Below are positions 1 through 8,913 of a stretch of 64,000 nucleotides of DNA, piece by piece. How positions within the stretch are numbered: position 1 is the stretch's first letter; every line of letters starts with the position of its first letter. This DNA is from Ruegeria sp. HKCCD7303 (GTDB taxonomy: Bacteria > Pseudomonadota > Alphaproteobacteria > Rhodobacterales > Rhodobacteraceae): assembly GCF_013111185.1 (NCBI RefSeq), contig NZ_WVRE01000001.1:957629-1021628 (forward strand). Reading direction: 5' to 3'. The translations under genes and the position numbers were made by a program. The notes under the pieces are model-generated. The model was not told the origin of the DNA, searched no databases, and was given only the letters and a program-made list of their open reading frames with translations.

Positions 1-483
1 GACATCACTGACCATGTCGCTGAAGACAGCGAACAGGCGCAAACCCTGGCCGCCATGAAACGGGTTGAGCCCGGCTTTTCGGTCAGTGAATTTGTTCACG
101 GCGCGCGTGGCGCTTATGAAATGATCGTGATGGGGTTCGAAAAGGGAAACCTAGACGAAATCCAGCCGTTCCTGTCGGAAGAGGTATTTGAGTCTTTCGT
201 TGCGGGTGTTGCTGCACGCGAAGATCAGGGCCTGACCATCGAAGCCGAATTCATCGGCGTCCGAGAGACCGCCCTGTCGGATGTTAAATTCGATAAGGAT
301 ACCAATGAAGCCGAGATCACCATGAAATTTGTAGGTGAACTGACTTCGGTTGTGCGGGATCGCGGCGGTGATATTGTCGAAGGCAACCCCAACACCGTGA
401 AACGCCAAAAGGACAGCTGGACCTTTGCTCGTGTGATGGGCAAGGACGATCCGAACTGGCTGCTTGTTGCCACGGACGCATGA
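1..483 (+). CDS. Tim44-like domain protein (3' part; start lies before the window)
   Basis: The reading frame is open from base 1 to the stop at 481-483, so the gene begins upstream of the window. The visible part ends in a Tim44/Tim45-type domain: a helix-rich start (PFLSEEVFESFVAG), then beta strands ending in KRQKDSWTFARVMGKDDPNW, typical of alphaproteobacterial Tim44-like proteins. Family members are normally about 220 residues with an N-terminal membrane anchor or signal, which would be in the missing part. They are thought to act at the inner membrane or in the periplasm, but the bacterial role is unsettled. The stop overlaps the mltA start (ATGA, 480-483), so the two are translationally coupled. 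Identity of the domain is fairly sure; function is not. Confidence 0.8.
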   Translation, partial: DITDHVAEDSEQAQTLAAMKRVEPGFSVSEFVHGARGAYEMIVMGFEKGNLDEIQPFLSEEVFESFVAGVAAREDQGLTIEAEFIGVRETALSDVKFDKDTNEAEITMKFVGELTSVVRDRGGDIVEGNPNTVKRQKDSWTFARVMGKDDPNWLLVATDA

Positions 484-1517
484 TTGCAACGCTCCGGTCG
501 CTTTTTCTGGTGGGTGTAATGACCGCTGCCAGCGCTGCCGGAGCCGAGGCAACGCGATCCATTCTGTCGTTTGACGATCTGCAGGGCTGGGCCGATGATG
601 ACCACGGCGCAGCCCTTTCCGTTTTTCTGAACACCTGCGGCGATCTGAAGGACCCGGACTGGCGCGCGTTATGCGCTGTAGCAGAGACGTATGACACGGA
701 TGCAGCAAAGGCATTTTTTGAGCTCTTCTTCCGCCCAGTTCTGGTCGAGGATGGCGAAGAAGCCCTGTTCACGGGGTATTTTGAACCCGAACTCGATGGT
801 GCGCGCCGCCGAACTGATCGCTTCAAATATCCTATTTACAAGATGCCGCCCGAAGCGCGAGATGGGCCATGGCTCAGCCGTCGGGAAATCCTGACTGGTG
901 ATGTGATGCAAGGGCGCGGTCTTGAGATTGCCTGGGTGGACGATCCAGTTGAGTTGTTTTTCTTGCAGATTCAGGGGTCTGGACGTGTCCGGCTGCCCGA
1001 TGGCGGTGCTTTGCGCGTTGGCTATGGCGGTGCGAATGGTCATCCCTACAGATCTATAGGAGTTGAGTTGGTGCGGCGCGGGGTCTTGGGCGCGCATGAA
1101 GTTAGCGCCCAGATGATCCGAGCATGGGTGCGCAAGAACCCAGAATCTGGTGCCGAGCTGCTGTTCCACAACCCATCCTATGTGTTCTTCCGCGAAGTTT
1201 CGCGCGTTGCGCCCGAACTTGGGCCGCTGGGCGCGATGAACCGGTCAATTACCACGATGCGCAGCATAGCTGCAGATCCGACCTATACCCCGTTGGGGGC
1301 TCCGGTCTGGGTTGAGAAAGACGGCAAAAACCCAATGCGTCGCCTGATGATCGCGCAGGATACAGGTGCCGCGATCAAGGGCGCCCAGCGGGCAGATATC
1401 TTTTTCGGAACGGGTGACGAGGCCGGGCAAGCCGCCGGCAGGTTAAAAGATCCGGGTCGGATGGTCGTACTGTTACCAATACAGCGGGCCTATGCTCTAT
1501 TGCCGGATGAGTTCTGA
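480..1517 (+). CDS. mltA: MltA, membrane-bound lytic murein transglycosylase A
   Basis: 345 residues. MltA cleaves the MurNAc-GlcNAc bond of peptidoglycan, leaving 1,6-anhydro-MurNAc ends. The N-terminus is a Sec signal peptide (basic MIATLR, hydrophobic core, AGAEA cleavage region, about residues 1-24) without a lipobox cysteine. Family marks: FTGYFEPE at about residue 97, the core IQGSGRVRLPDG, VGYGGANGHPY, and the C-terminal 3D (double-psi barrel) domain with AQDTGAAIKGAQRADIFFG, which contains the catalytic aspartate region. Length fits the family. It overlaps the upstream Tim44-like gene by four bases and the downstream Smr gene by one (TGATG), so the three form an operon. The 1,6-anhydroMurNAc it releases is the kind of sugar recycled by the amgK/murU pair further along. 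Confidence 0.93.
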   Translation: MIATLRSLFLVGVMTAASAAGAEATRSILSFDDLQGWADDDHGAALSVFLNTCGDLKDPDWRALCAVAETYDTDAAKAFFELFFRPVLVEDGEEALFTGYFEPELDGARRRTDRFKYPIYKMPPEARDGPWLSRREILTGDVMQGRGLEIAWVDDPVELFFLQIQGSGRVRLPDGGALRVGYGGANGHPYRSIGVELVRRGVLGAHEVSAQMIRAWVRKNPESGAELLFHNPSYVFFREVSRVAPELGPLGAMNRSITTMRSIAADPTYTPLGAPVWVEKDGKNPMRRLMIAQDTGAAIKGAQRADIFFGTGDEAGQAAGRLKDPGRMVVLLPIQRAYALLPDEF

Positions 1518-2104
1518 TGACCCGGCGCAAACTGACGACAGAAGAGATCGAGCTGTGGCGCAAGGTCGCCAAACAGGCCGAGCGGATGCATCCGGAAATA
1601 CCGCAGACGGTTCATCCGACCTCTTTGCCGAAACCCAAGCCCAAGAAAACGCCGAAACCCCGGTTTGAAGCGTTTGAACTTGGTCAGGCCCACCAGGCAA
1701 AGCCTAAGCCGAACGATTTGAAGCCGTCGGTCACAGATGCGCTGCGCAAAGTGCCGGTTCAGATGGACAACAAGGCTTTCGGTCGGATGAAACGAGGTAA
1801 ACTGAAACCCGAAGGCAAGCTTGATTTGCACGGTATGCGGGTCGACACCGCGCATCCCGCTCTGATCCGTTTTGTCTTGACCGCGCAGGCACAGGGAAAG
1901 CGGCTTGTTCTGGTCGTGACCGGGAAAGGCAAAGACCGGGACGAACCTGGCCCGATCCCAACACCGCGCGGCGTTCTGCGGAACCAGGTACCCCATTGGC
2001 TGTCCATCCCGCCATTGGCGCAAGCGGTGATGCAGGTCACGCCTGCTCATATCAGCCACGGCGGAGATGGGGCGTATTACGTTTACTTGCGGCGTATTCG
2101 CTAA
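1517..2104 (+). CDS. Smr/MutS2 C-terminal domain protein
   Basis: 195 residues. The N-terminal half is basic and proline/lysine-rich (PKPKPKKTPKP around residues 35-45) and probably disordered. The C-terminal half, from about residue 95, is a stand-alone Smr domain: LDLHGMRVDTA (the conserved LDLHG), then VLVVTGKGKDR (the TGKG turn) and the terminal HGGDGAYYVYLRR. Smr domains have DNA or RNA nicking or binding activity; the specific role of stand-alone alphaproteobacterial versions is unknown. The start codon shares one base with the mltA stop. The gene converges on the MFS gene with stops overlapping by four bases (2101-2104), leaving no room for a separate terminator. Confidence 0.87.
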   Translation: MTRRKLTTEEIELWRKVAKQAERMHPEIPQTVHPTSLPKPKPKKTPKPRFEAFELGQAHQAKPKPNDLKPSVTDALRKVPVQMDNKAFGRMKRGKLKPEGKLDLHGMRVDTAHPALIRFVLTAQAQGKRLVLVVTGKGKDRDEPGPIPTPRGVLRNQVPHWLSIPPLAQAVMQVTPAHISHGGDGAYYVYLRRIR

Positions 2105-3321
2105 AGGGTACGTACCGCGCTGGTGACACCTATGTGGACCAGTGCGCAGACCAAAAGGAAAAAGATGCCAATCCAAAGGAATTGAGTGTCCAGCGAAACG
2201 CCCCAATCGATCAGCACTCCGGTCCAGCCCGGTCCGATGGCTGATCCAAGGACCATAACGGCCGTTGCCATCGCCTTGATCGCGCCGATGTGTCGGGTGC
2301 CATAGAACTCGGCCCAGAAGGCGCTGGGCAAGGTGCTGTTGGCCCCGACGGTCAGGGCCAACAGGATCAGCCCGATCGTAGCACCCATGACCGAGGTCGA
2401 CAGGCCCAGAACGACAAAACCAAGAGCTAGAGGCAGCTGGTAGTAGGGCATCATCCGCGCCGTGCCCCATTTATCCAAGGCCCATCCGGCGGAAAACATC
2501 GAAAGCAGCGACACCCCGGTATAGACCGGGAACAGGGCGACCAGTTGGATATGGGCCCATCCTTTCACCTCGGCCAAATGCACTTGGTGAAAGAAGAATG
2601 CCGTAATAAAAGCCGATGGACCCAGAACAGCTGGCGTCATGAACCAGAACAATGGGTGGCTTAGCGCATCGCGCCGTGTCCAGTGACGGCCGTGCATCCC
2701 GGTGGCTGAGTACGCACTGGCCAGGCTCTGCGGTGTGCGTTCTTCCCGAAGCAGGCGCGTCAAAACAGGGATGCCCAGCAGAGTGATGACGGCAGCGACC
2801 CCCCACAGCAATCGCCAGTCCAGAAATACCATGGCGGTGACAAAGATCAGTGGCAGTAAGGCTTCGCCGAGTGCATAGCCGATGGACGCAATAGAAAGCG
2901 CTTTGCCTCGTGTCGCGATAAACCATCGCGCCATCGCGACCATCGCGAGATGGGTGCTCATACCTTGTCCAAACAGGCGCAGAAGGAAGATTGCCGCCGG
3001 CAACAACACAACCCAGCTGTTCATTGCCATGGCCAACGCTGCCAATGCCAACCCAAGCAGCACAACAGGCCCCAACACGCGGACACGAAAAACATCTGTC
3101 AGGCCGCCTGCCCATATCATTACTACCGCTGACACGAGCGTACCCAAAGAATACAACCCACCCCACGCGCCGTGGCTAAGCCCGAAAGCGGCGCGGATTT
3201 CGCCTGCAAAAACCGAGATAAAGAAGGTCTGACCAAAGCTGGACAGGAAGGTCAGCAATACACCCGCGCCCAGCCACGCCGCGTTGTCGATGAGAAAGCG
3301 GCGCAGGCTAAACTGCGTCAC
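2101..3321 (-). CDS. MFS transporter (12-TM, substrate unknown)
   Basis: 406 residues with about 12 hydrophobic segments in two bundles of six, typical of the major facilitator superfamily. The loop between TM2 and TM3 carries a weak motif A region (WAGGLTDVFRVRVLG). It looks like the oxalate/formate- or NNP-like general MFS permeases rather than a sugar carrier, but the substrate cannot be read from the sequence. The start is GTG at 3319-3321, overlapping the stop of the upstream lipoprotein hydrolase (GTGA, 3318-3321), so the two genes are co-translated. A joint role of hydrolase and carrier is a guess from this coupling only. Confidence 0.85.
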   Translation of the reverse strand: MTQFSLRRFLIDNAAWLGAGVLLTFLSSFGQTFFISVFAGEIRAAFGLSHGAWGGLYSLGTLVSAVVMIWAGGLTDVFRVRVLGPVVLLGLALAALAMAMNSWVVLLPAAIFLLRLFGQGMSTHLAMVAMARWFIATRGKALSIASIGYALGEALLPLIFVTAMVFLDWRLLWGVAAVITLLGIPVLTRLLREERTPQSLASAYSATGMHGRHWTRRDALSHPLFWFMTPAVLGPSAFITAFFFHQVHLAEVKGWAHIQLVALFPVYTGVSLLSMFSAGWALDKWGTARMMPYYQLPLALGFVVLGLSTSVMGATIGLILLALTVGANSTLPSAFWAEFYGTRHIGAIKAMATAVMVLGSAIGPGWTGVLIDWGVSLDTQFLWIGIFFLLVCALVHIGVTSAVRTL

Positions 3322-4418
3322 GGAGTATTCACCTGTGCCTGTCCTGTTTCAGTTAGCACAATTTCCGTTGCGCCATCAGGGTTACGCTCGCTGGGCGGCA
3401 CCAGAATATCGATTGCTGGGCGGTCCTCGCGTCCAAAGGTATTGTTGACGCGCCTCAATGAGTTGAGGATCGACAGCAATGCCGGAGACGTCGCCGCAAC
3501 GAAGTGTGATGATGTCGCATCGCTGTTAAACGCTGTTGTATCAATCACGCTGATCGGGAATTCCTCGAGCGTCTCAACCGAGCTGATGTTTCCAAGCCTT
3601 TCACCCTCATCCGTGCCGCGCAGTCGGGCCGAGATGTTCAGGATTTTGTCTTTCTGGGAAACCATCACAAGGAATGGATCGGGTGGATTGTCGATCCGTT
3701 TCATTTGCGAACGGAACAGATCAAGATCCAGATCGGGTGAGATCAGCACGACGCCCTCGATGTTTCGATTGGCCCATCCGGGTTCCTGCAGTTCAGCTTG
3801 CCGCATCATTTCCATCGACAAGGCCCCACCCATGGAATGCGCAACCAGAATAACGCGCTTCACACCCATGGATTTCAACTCGCGGATGGTCTGTTCCAAA
3901 CCGTCGCGCGCAAACAACATGCTGTCCAGGTCATAGGCGTACCCATAGCCGGTGGCGCGGCTAGGCCACGAATAAACCAGCGTCGATCCCGGTAGACCAA
4001 TGTCATGCGTCAGCTGGGCGGCACGAAAGATCGTTTCAGTCTGGGTCGAGTTGTAGCCGTGCACAAAAATCGTGACGTCGTCCTGCCCACGCAGGTGTTT
4101 GCGCAGCCCCTTTGGCCCGTCCAACTCTGTCACATCCGCCAAAACAAATTCCTTCTGCGGATTGGGGTTTGCATATGAGAATTTGAGCGTGCCCGGGGTA
4201 TGCGTTGGCGGAATCGAAACCGTGGTTTCCAGAAACTTGAGCGCCTCGCCACGACGAAACCCATAAGAGCCGTCGGCTTCACGTGCACGGGTCGTGCTGG
4301 CGAAGATGGTTTCAGGTGTGCCGATATTCACCGCATTAGGCACAATCTCGGACACCGTCCGGTCAACGCAGGCGCTGAGTGAAAGGGATACGAGTAAAAT
4401 GATGAAATAGCGCAGCAC
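3318..4418 (-). CDS. Lipoprotein alpha/beta hydrolase (DUF900 family esterase)
   Basis: 366 residues, GTG start with GAGGG seven bases upstream. The N-terminus is a lipoprotein signal: hydrophobic stretch followed by the lipobox LSAC with the modified Cys at residue 17, so the protein should sit on the membrane facing the periplasm. The core is an alpha/beta hydrolase of the DUF900 type: VTIFVHGYN (oxyanion hole region), VYSWPSRA, the nucleophile elbow VAHSMGGA, then a likely acid region ISPDLDLDLF and a late histidine in SSHFVAATSP. Family members are serine hydrolases of unknown natural substrate. It is the first gene of a two-gene unit with the MFS carrier. Confidence 0.85.
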   Translation of the reverse strand: MLRYFIILLVSLSLSACVDRTVSEIVPNAVNIGTPETIFASTTRAREADGSYGFRRGEALKFLETTVSIPPTHTPGTLKFSYANPNPQKEFVLADVTELDGPKGLRKHLRGQDDVTIFVHGYNSTQTETIFRAAQLTHDIGLPGSTLVYSWPSRATGYGYAYDLDSMLFARDGLEQTIRELKSMGVKRVILVAHSMGGALSMEMMRQAELQEPGWANRNIEGVVLISPDLDLDLFRSQMKRIDNPPDPFLVMVSQKDKILNISARLRGTDEGERLGNISSVETLEEFPISVIDTTAFNSDATSSHFVAATSPALLSILNSLRRVNNTFGREDRPAIDILVPPSERNPDGATEIVLTETGQAQVNTP

Positions 4419-4516
4419 GGGCCAGCCCTCGGGGTGAATCGAGCATACGCTAGCGGATTCTCGACCAACGTCCAGCGGGGCCGACCGAAAACAGCGGCAA
4501 AAACCGGCCTGTACCG

Positions 4517-5824
4517 TTACAAAACGTAACGGCTGAGGTCGGTTGATTTGGTCAATTCACCTAGATTGTCGCTGACAAACTGGTTATCCACAGTAATTTC
4601 TGTGCCAGCCTTGTCCGGTGCTGCGAAAGACAGGTCCTCAAAAACCCGCTCCATCACCGTATAAAGCCGCCGTGCGCCAATGTTTTCAACGCTTTGGTTT
4701 ACATCCGCAGCAATCTTCGCCAGCGCCGCAATCCCGTCATCGGTAAAGCTGACCGTGACTTCTTCGGTCCCCATCAGGGCGGTGTATTGCCGGGTCAGCG
4801 CGTTGTCGGTTTCGGTCAGAATGCGCACAAAGTCTTCTTCTGTCAGGGCGCGCAGTTCCACACGGATCGGCAGACGTCCTTGCAATTCCGGCAGCAGATC
4901 CGAAGGTTTGGCGATGTGGAATGCACCAGACGCAATGAACAGGATATGGTCGGTTTTCACCGGACCGTGCTTGGTGCTGACGGTGGTACCTTCGATCAGA
5001 GGCAGCAGGTCACGTTGTACGCCCTCGCGGCTGACATCGCCGCCGCGTGCGTCCGAGCGGGCGCAGACCTTGTCGATTTCATCCAGAAACACGATGCCAT
5101 TCTGTTCGACCGATTCCAGAGCGATCCGATTGACGGTTTCGTCATCCAGTAGCTTGTCGGCCTCTTCCCCGATCAAAGCATCATAGCTTTCGGCGACGGT
5201 CATGCGTTTTTTGACAGTGCGCCCGCCAAACGCCTTGCCGAAAATGTCACCCAGATTCATCATGCCCATCTGACCGCCCGGCTGCCCTGGAATGTCAAAC
5301 ATAGGCATCGGGTTCGAGGTATCTGATAATTCCAGCTCGATCACTGTGTCGTCCAGCTCCCCGGCTTTCAGTTTCTTGCGGAACATCTCGCGCGTGCCTT
5401 CGCGAGCGTCTTCGCCCGCAATCGCGGCAATCACGCGATCTTCGGCGGCCTGATGCGCGCGCGCTTTGACGTCTTCACGCATGTATTCGCGGGTTTGGAC
5501 AATGGCTGCATCTGCCAGATCGCGTACGATCTGTTCTACGTCGCGACCAACGTATCCTACCTCGGTGAACTTTGTGGCCTCGACCTTGATAAAGGGCGCA
5601 CGGGCCAGTTTGGCCAGACGACGGCTGATCTCGGTCTTGCCAACGCCGGTGGGGCCAATCATCAGGATATTCTTGGGATAGACCTCGTCCCGGATATCAT
5701 CAGCCAGCTGCTTACGCCGCCACCGGTTGCGCAGGGCAACGGCCACCGCTCGTTTGGCATCCTTCTGGCCGATAATGAAGCGGTCCAGTTCCGAGACGAT
5801 CTCGCGCGGGGTCAGGTCGGTCAT
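4517..5824 (-). CDS. hslU: HslU, ATPase subunit of the HslVU protease
   Basis: 435 residues, full length. HslU (ClpY) is the AAA+ unfoldase that feeds substrates into the HslV peptidase in the cytoplasm, a heat-shock protease. Walker A is GPTGVGKT at residues 57-64, Walker B is VFLDEIDK near residue 248, the sensor/arginine region [18 protein letters not shown] lies near residue 378, and the C-terminus ends in LSRYVL, the tail that inserts into HslV pockets to activate it. Unusually, hslV is not adjacent: it lies 2.3 kb away on the same strand, with three unrelated genes in between. No strong Shine-Dalgarno is visible before the ATG. Confidence 0.97.
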   Translation of the reverse strand: MTDLTPREIVSELDRFIIGQKDAKRAVAVALRNRWRRKQLADDIRDEVYPKNILMIGPTGVGKTEISRRLAKLARAPFIKVEATKFTEVGYVGRDVEQIVRDLADAAIVQTREYMREDVKARAHQAAEDRVIAAIAGEDAREGTREMFRKKLKAGELDDTVIELELSDTSNPMPMFDIPGQPGGQMGMMNLGDIFGKAFGGRTVKKRMTVAESYDALIGEEADKLLDDETVNRIALESVEQNGIVFLDEIDKVCARSDARGGDVSREGVQRDLLPLIEGTTVSTKHGPVKTDHILFIASGAFHIAKPSDLLPELQGRLPIRVELRALTEEDFVRILTETDNALTRQYTALMGTEEVTVSFTDDGIAALAKIAADVNQSVENIGARRLYTVMERVFEDLSFAAPDKAGTEITVDNQFVSDNLGELTKSTDLSRYVL

Positions 5825-6022
5825 GTGTATTCAATCCGGTTGTTTCGAGACGGAACCTAATCATAAGACACGAAAACACAAGCTGATCACGGAAAACTCA
5901 CGCCAACTCACAGGTGCCACACGGAAATTCGTGACGATGTGAATCGCCAGAGGCGTTTCGCGTGCTGCATAGTTATTGCGACGGGCAATTCAGCCTGGAT
6001 ACATCAGTGGAGATACCAAATC

Positions 6023-6424
6023 ATGATGACTCGTCGTTCGCTTTTTGTGAAAGCTGCTGCCACGGGCGCGGCCCTGACACTGGCCGGCACCACCGCTGCT
6101 GTGGCTGGCGGTGCCAAAAAGAAAGGCTCGTTCGAAGGCCGATCGAACCACATCACAACCGGTTCCGTGAAGCTGGTCAAAGACGGTGATCGGTACATCG
6201 TCGAACTGGGTGACGACTTCTCGCTGGACAACGGCCCTGATCCTCGCGTCGCTTTTGGTAAAGACGGAACTTATGCCCCGGACAGCAAACTGGGTGCGCT
6301 ACTGCACCTGACCGGCAAGCAATCCTATGCCGTGCCGCCCACAATGGATGTGTCTGGCTACAACGAAGTGTACATCTGGTGCGAGGTCGCTGGTGTGCCG
6401 CTGGGCGTCGCGTCACTGAAGTAG
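6023..6424 (+). CDS. Tat-exported DM13-domain protein
   Basis: 133 residues from the first of two adjacent ATGs; GGAG about 10 bases upstream fits. Residues 1-30 form a twin-arginine signal (MMTRRSLFVKAAATGA followed by a long Ala/Leu/Gly stretch), so the protein should be exported folded. The rest is one DM13 domain: TTGSVKLVKDGDRYIVEL, then DPRVAFGKDG and the ending VYIWCEVAGVPLGVASLK with the single conserved cysteine. DM13 domains are predicted to take part in redox chemistry; Tat export is compatible with a bound cofactor, but none is shown. It stands alone on the plus strand between hslU and an MFS gene and is followed by a hairpin. Confidence 0.82.
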   Translation: MMTRRSLFVKAAATGAALTLAGTTAAVAGGAKKKGSFEGRSNHITTGSVKLVKDGDRYIVELGDDFSLDNGPDPRVAFGKDGTYAPDSKLGALLHLTGKQSYAVPPTMDVSGYNEVYIWCEVAGVPLGVASLK

Positions 6425-6433
6425 CTACATCGC

Positions 6434-6460
6434 TCAGAGGCCGACCCATCCGGCCTCTGA
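6434..6460 (+). terminator. Hairpin after the DM13 gene
   Basis: A perfect 10-bp inverted repeat (TCAGAGGCCG / CGGCCTCTGA) with a 7-base loop starts 10 bases after the DM13 stop codon. There is no clear T-run, so it could be a weak terminator or an mRNA 3'-end stabiliser. Confidence 0.6.
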
Positions 6461-6529
6461 CACATCGTTAGGTAACAGAGCAACTGTCTGTTACAATCGC
6501 CCCAAGCCATTGGAACCGGGGGCGTTTTC

Positions 6530-7771
6530 ATGACCAAGATTGCCAAGATCACCTTGTTGTTCGTGGTTTTTGTCGACCTGATCGGTCAAGGCTTGGTTTT
6601 TCCTATCATCAACTCGCTCATCATGGAGACGAAATCAGGCTTCCTGCCGGATGACACGCCCGTGGGGCGGCGCCATTTCTACTATGGTCTGGTGATCGGG
6701 TGCTTCTTTCTGTCCTGGTTTCTGGGGGTCGTTTATGTTTCGAAGGTCTCGGACTCCATTGGGCGCAAGAATGCACTTCTTGTTTGTCTGGGCGGAGCGT
6801 TGGTCGGTTACGCCCTAACCATCGCGGCGCTGTACATGAACAGCCTGCTGCTGCTGATCGTCGGGCGGTCGGTCACCGGCTTCACTGCCGGGAACCAGCC
6901 CATCGCTCAGGCAGCTATGATTGACGGCAGCACCGATACGGCCGACCGCGACCGCAACATGGGTTATATTGTGACTGGCGTCAGCTTTGGCCTTGTGGGC
7001 GGCCCGATCATCGGGGCGGTTCTGTCCGACGCCGCTCTGCTGGGCAGCTACGCGACACTTAAGACCCCGTTCTATGGCGCATTTGTTCTGGTGCTGATTG
7101 CGATATTTCTTGTGATGACCTTTTTCAAAGACACCCGGACAGAGCGTGAGCCCTTTGTTTTTCGCCCACGTGACATCACCGACAGCCTAATTGCCGTGCG
7201 TGGCCATCCGATGGTTCTCAAAATCCTGCCGGTATACGCATTCTTCATGATCGCCAACGTGACGTTCTATGTCTTTGTCGACAACTTCCTGACCAGTGCT
7301 TTCGGTTACGGTGTGATTGGCGGCAGTATGGCGATGGTGGTGATTGGCTTTGCGCTGGCGTTCTCAAGCACCTTCCTCGTCAAACCCGCGCAAGAGCGAT
7401 TCAGCAAACACCAGATCATCTACACGTCTCTCATAGTAATGGTGATCTGTGGACTGGCCTTTGCATTCAGTCCCAATGGTGTGCTCAGTTATGTGCCGGT
7501 CTTCTTCTTCTACTTCCTGTTCGGCGTTGCCTACCCGACCATGCTGGGTCTGTTTTCCTCCAGCGTTAGTGAGACGGACCAAGGCTGGGTCATGGGCGTG
7601 ACCACCGCCGTCTTCTGTCTGGCCGGAGGCATCATGTCCCTGATCGGCGGCGGGTTGATGAGCATCGACATCCGTGTGCCTTACTACATCGTTGTCATTG
7701 CCGCGATTTTCGGGCTGATCGGAATGCACCGTCGCTGGAAAGGGAAAGAGATCAAGGCGCTGTTAACCTGA
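6530..7771 (+). CDS. MFS transporter, DHA1/TetA-like
   Basis: 413 residues, about 12 TM segments. The N-terminal half resembles the DHA1 (drug:H+ antiporter) branch: FVVFVDLIGQGLVFPIIN at TM1, motif A-like VSKVSDSIGRKNALLV in the first loop, and a motif C-like GPIIGAVLSDAAL in TM5. Members often export hydrophobic compounds or act as TetA-like pumps; I cannot say which substrate. GGGGGCG precedes the ATG at a workable distance. It converges on the hypothetical gene downstream of hslV and, with the DM13 gene, forms the plus-strand block that separates hslV from hslU. Confidence 0.85.
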   Translation: MTKIAKITLLFVVFVDLIGQGLVFPIINSLIMETKSGFLPDDTPVGRRHFYYGLVIGCFFLSWFLGVVYVSKVSDSIGRKNALLVCLGGALVGYALTIAALYMNSLLLLIVGRSVTGFTAGNQPIAQAAMIDGSTDTADRDRNMGYIVTGVSFGLVGGPIIGAVLSDAALLGSYATLKTPFYGAFVLVLIAIFLVMTFFKDTRTEREPFVFRPRDITDSLIAVRGHPMVLKILPVYAFFMIANVTFYVFVDNFLTSAFGYGVIGGSMAMVVIGFALAFSSTFLVKPAQERFSKHQIIYTSLIVMVICGLAFAFSPNGVLSYVPVFFFYFLFGVAYPTMLGLFSSSVSETDQGWVMGVTTAVFCLAGGIMSLIGGGLMSIDIRVPYYIVVIAAIFGLIGMHRRWKGKEIKALLT

Positions 7772-7808
7772 CAGGCGACCCGCGGCTGAGTTAAAGCGAA
7801 GAAAGCTA

Positions 7809-8162
7809 TTACTCTTGATCTTCCTCGATCTCTTCTTCGTCCAGTTTGCGTTGGCTCTCTGGTAACGGCGCTCTTTCGATCAGCGCCCAACCTTCTTTCT
7901 TTGATTTCCTCAAAACGGTGCCCCGAGCACCCAACTCAATCAACAACGAGCGTGTTTCATCCTCGGTGCAGCCAATCGTCCTGCTGAGCCTTTCCAAAGA
8001 TTTGAACTTGTACTTCGAGTCCTTCAACATGGATTTCAGGAGCTCTTTGCGAGGCTCTTTCCATTCCTTGTTGTGCTTCCTGCTCCGATATTCCTCTAGG
8101 ACAATTGGCCCGATAATACCTCCGATTAGGCCGCCGAATATGGCTGCGAGAACCGCACTCAT
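7809..8162 (-). CDS. Small membrane-anchored hypothetical protein coupled to hslV
   Basis: 117 residues; I do not recognise the family. Residues 3-22 ([20 protein letters not shown]) form a glycine-rich membrane anchor, followed by a basic stretch ([18 protein letters not shown]) and then [28 protein letters not shown], which looks like a winged-helix or small helical fold, and an acidic tail (EEEIEEDQE). Its ATG overlaps the hslV stop by four bases, so it is translated from the hslV message. Base composition looks lower in GC than hslV, which hints at a different origin. A role with HslVU is only suggested by the coupling. Confidence 0.6.
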   Translation of the reverse strand: MSAVLAAIFGGLIGGIIGPIVLEEYRSRKHNKEWKEPRKELLKSMLKDSKYKFKSLERLSRTIGCTEDETRSLLIELGARGTVLRKSKKEGWALIERAPLPESQRKLDEEEIEEDQE

Positions 8163-8716
8163 GAAGCTATCGTCTCGACCGTCAGGTTACCATTTGTATA
8201 GACGCAGATATCGGCGGCAATCGCCATCGCTTCACGCGCCACTTGCTCGGCGTCTTTGTCGCCGTCCATCATTGCGCGGGCCGCGGCGAGTGCAAAGTTC
8301 CCGCCCGATCCGATGGCGGCCACGTTGTGCTCAGGCTCCAGCACGTCCCCTGCCCCGGTGATGACCAGCAGATCCTTGCCATCAGTGACAATCAGCATCG
8401 CCTCAAGCTTTTGCAGGTATTTGTCAGTGCGCCAGTCCTTGGCCAGTTCGACCGAGGCGCGCGCCAATTGGCCGGGTGTGGCCTCAAGCTTGGCTTCCAA
8501 ACGTTCCAGCAGTGTGAAAGCATCTGCGGTCGATCCGGCAAAACCCGCCACAACCTCGAATCCGCCGGGCGACAAACGGCGCACTTTGCGGGCCGTTCCC
8601 TTGATCACGGTCTGACCAAGGCTGACCTGACCATCACCGGCTATGACAACCTGACCGTTCTTTTTGACGCCAATGATCGTCGTGCCGTGCCAACCGGGAA
8701 AGTCGTTATCTGCCAT
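8159..8716 (-). CDS. hslV: HslV, peptidase subunit of the HslVU protease
   Basis: 185 residues from the ATG at 8714-8716, chosen because GGAGA lies six bases upstream; a longer frame upstream lacks family similarity. HslV is the proteasome beta-like threonine peptidase partner of HslU. The catalytic threonine should be Thr12 in [14 protein letters not shown], with Gly just before it. The usual marks follow: [63 protein letters not shown]. Unlike E. coli HslV, where only Met is removed, an 11-residue propeptide must be cleaved here. The stop overlaps the next minus-strand gene (ATGA). Confidence 0.96.
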   Translation of the reverse strand: MADNDFPGWHGTTIIGVKKNGQVVIAGDGQVSLGQTVIKGTARKVRRLSPGGFEVVAGFAGSTADAFTLLERLEAKLEATPGQLARASVELAKDWRTDKYLQKLEAMLIVTDGKDLLVITGAGDVLEPEHNVAAIGSGGNFALAAARAMMDGDKDAEQVAREAMAIAADICVYTNGNLTVETIAS

Positions 8717-8742
8717 GATCGTCTCCGTTTTCGCTGGCGGTA

Positions 8743-8771
8743 TATATGGGCCGGGTAAGGTGTTGGCGCAA
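8743..8771 (-). promoter_or_regulatory. Candidate hslV promoter
   Basis: On the minus strand TTGCGC (8766-8771) and CATATA (8743-8748) are separated by 17 bases; CCCATATAT at the -10 end also resembles a heat-shock (RpoH-type) -10. It would start transcription about 20 bases before the hslV ATG. This is pattern matching only. Confidence 0.4.
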
Positions 8772-8913
8772 CCCGTTCTTAAAGTGCCCAAAAGATATGC
8801 AGAAAATGCAATCCGGGGTTACCAGACCAGCAATTGTGAGTCCAAGCGCGCGGGACTACATGAGGCTTACAACCGACAACGGGTCGGCTGTTTCACATCT
8901 AAGGACTGCGCAC

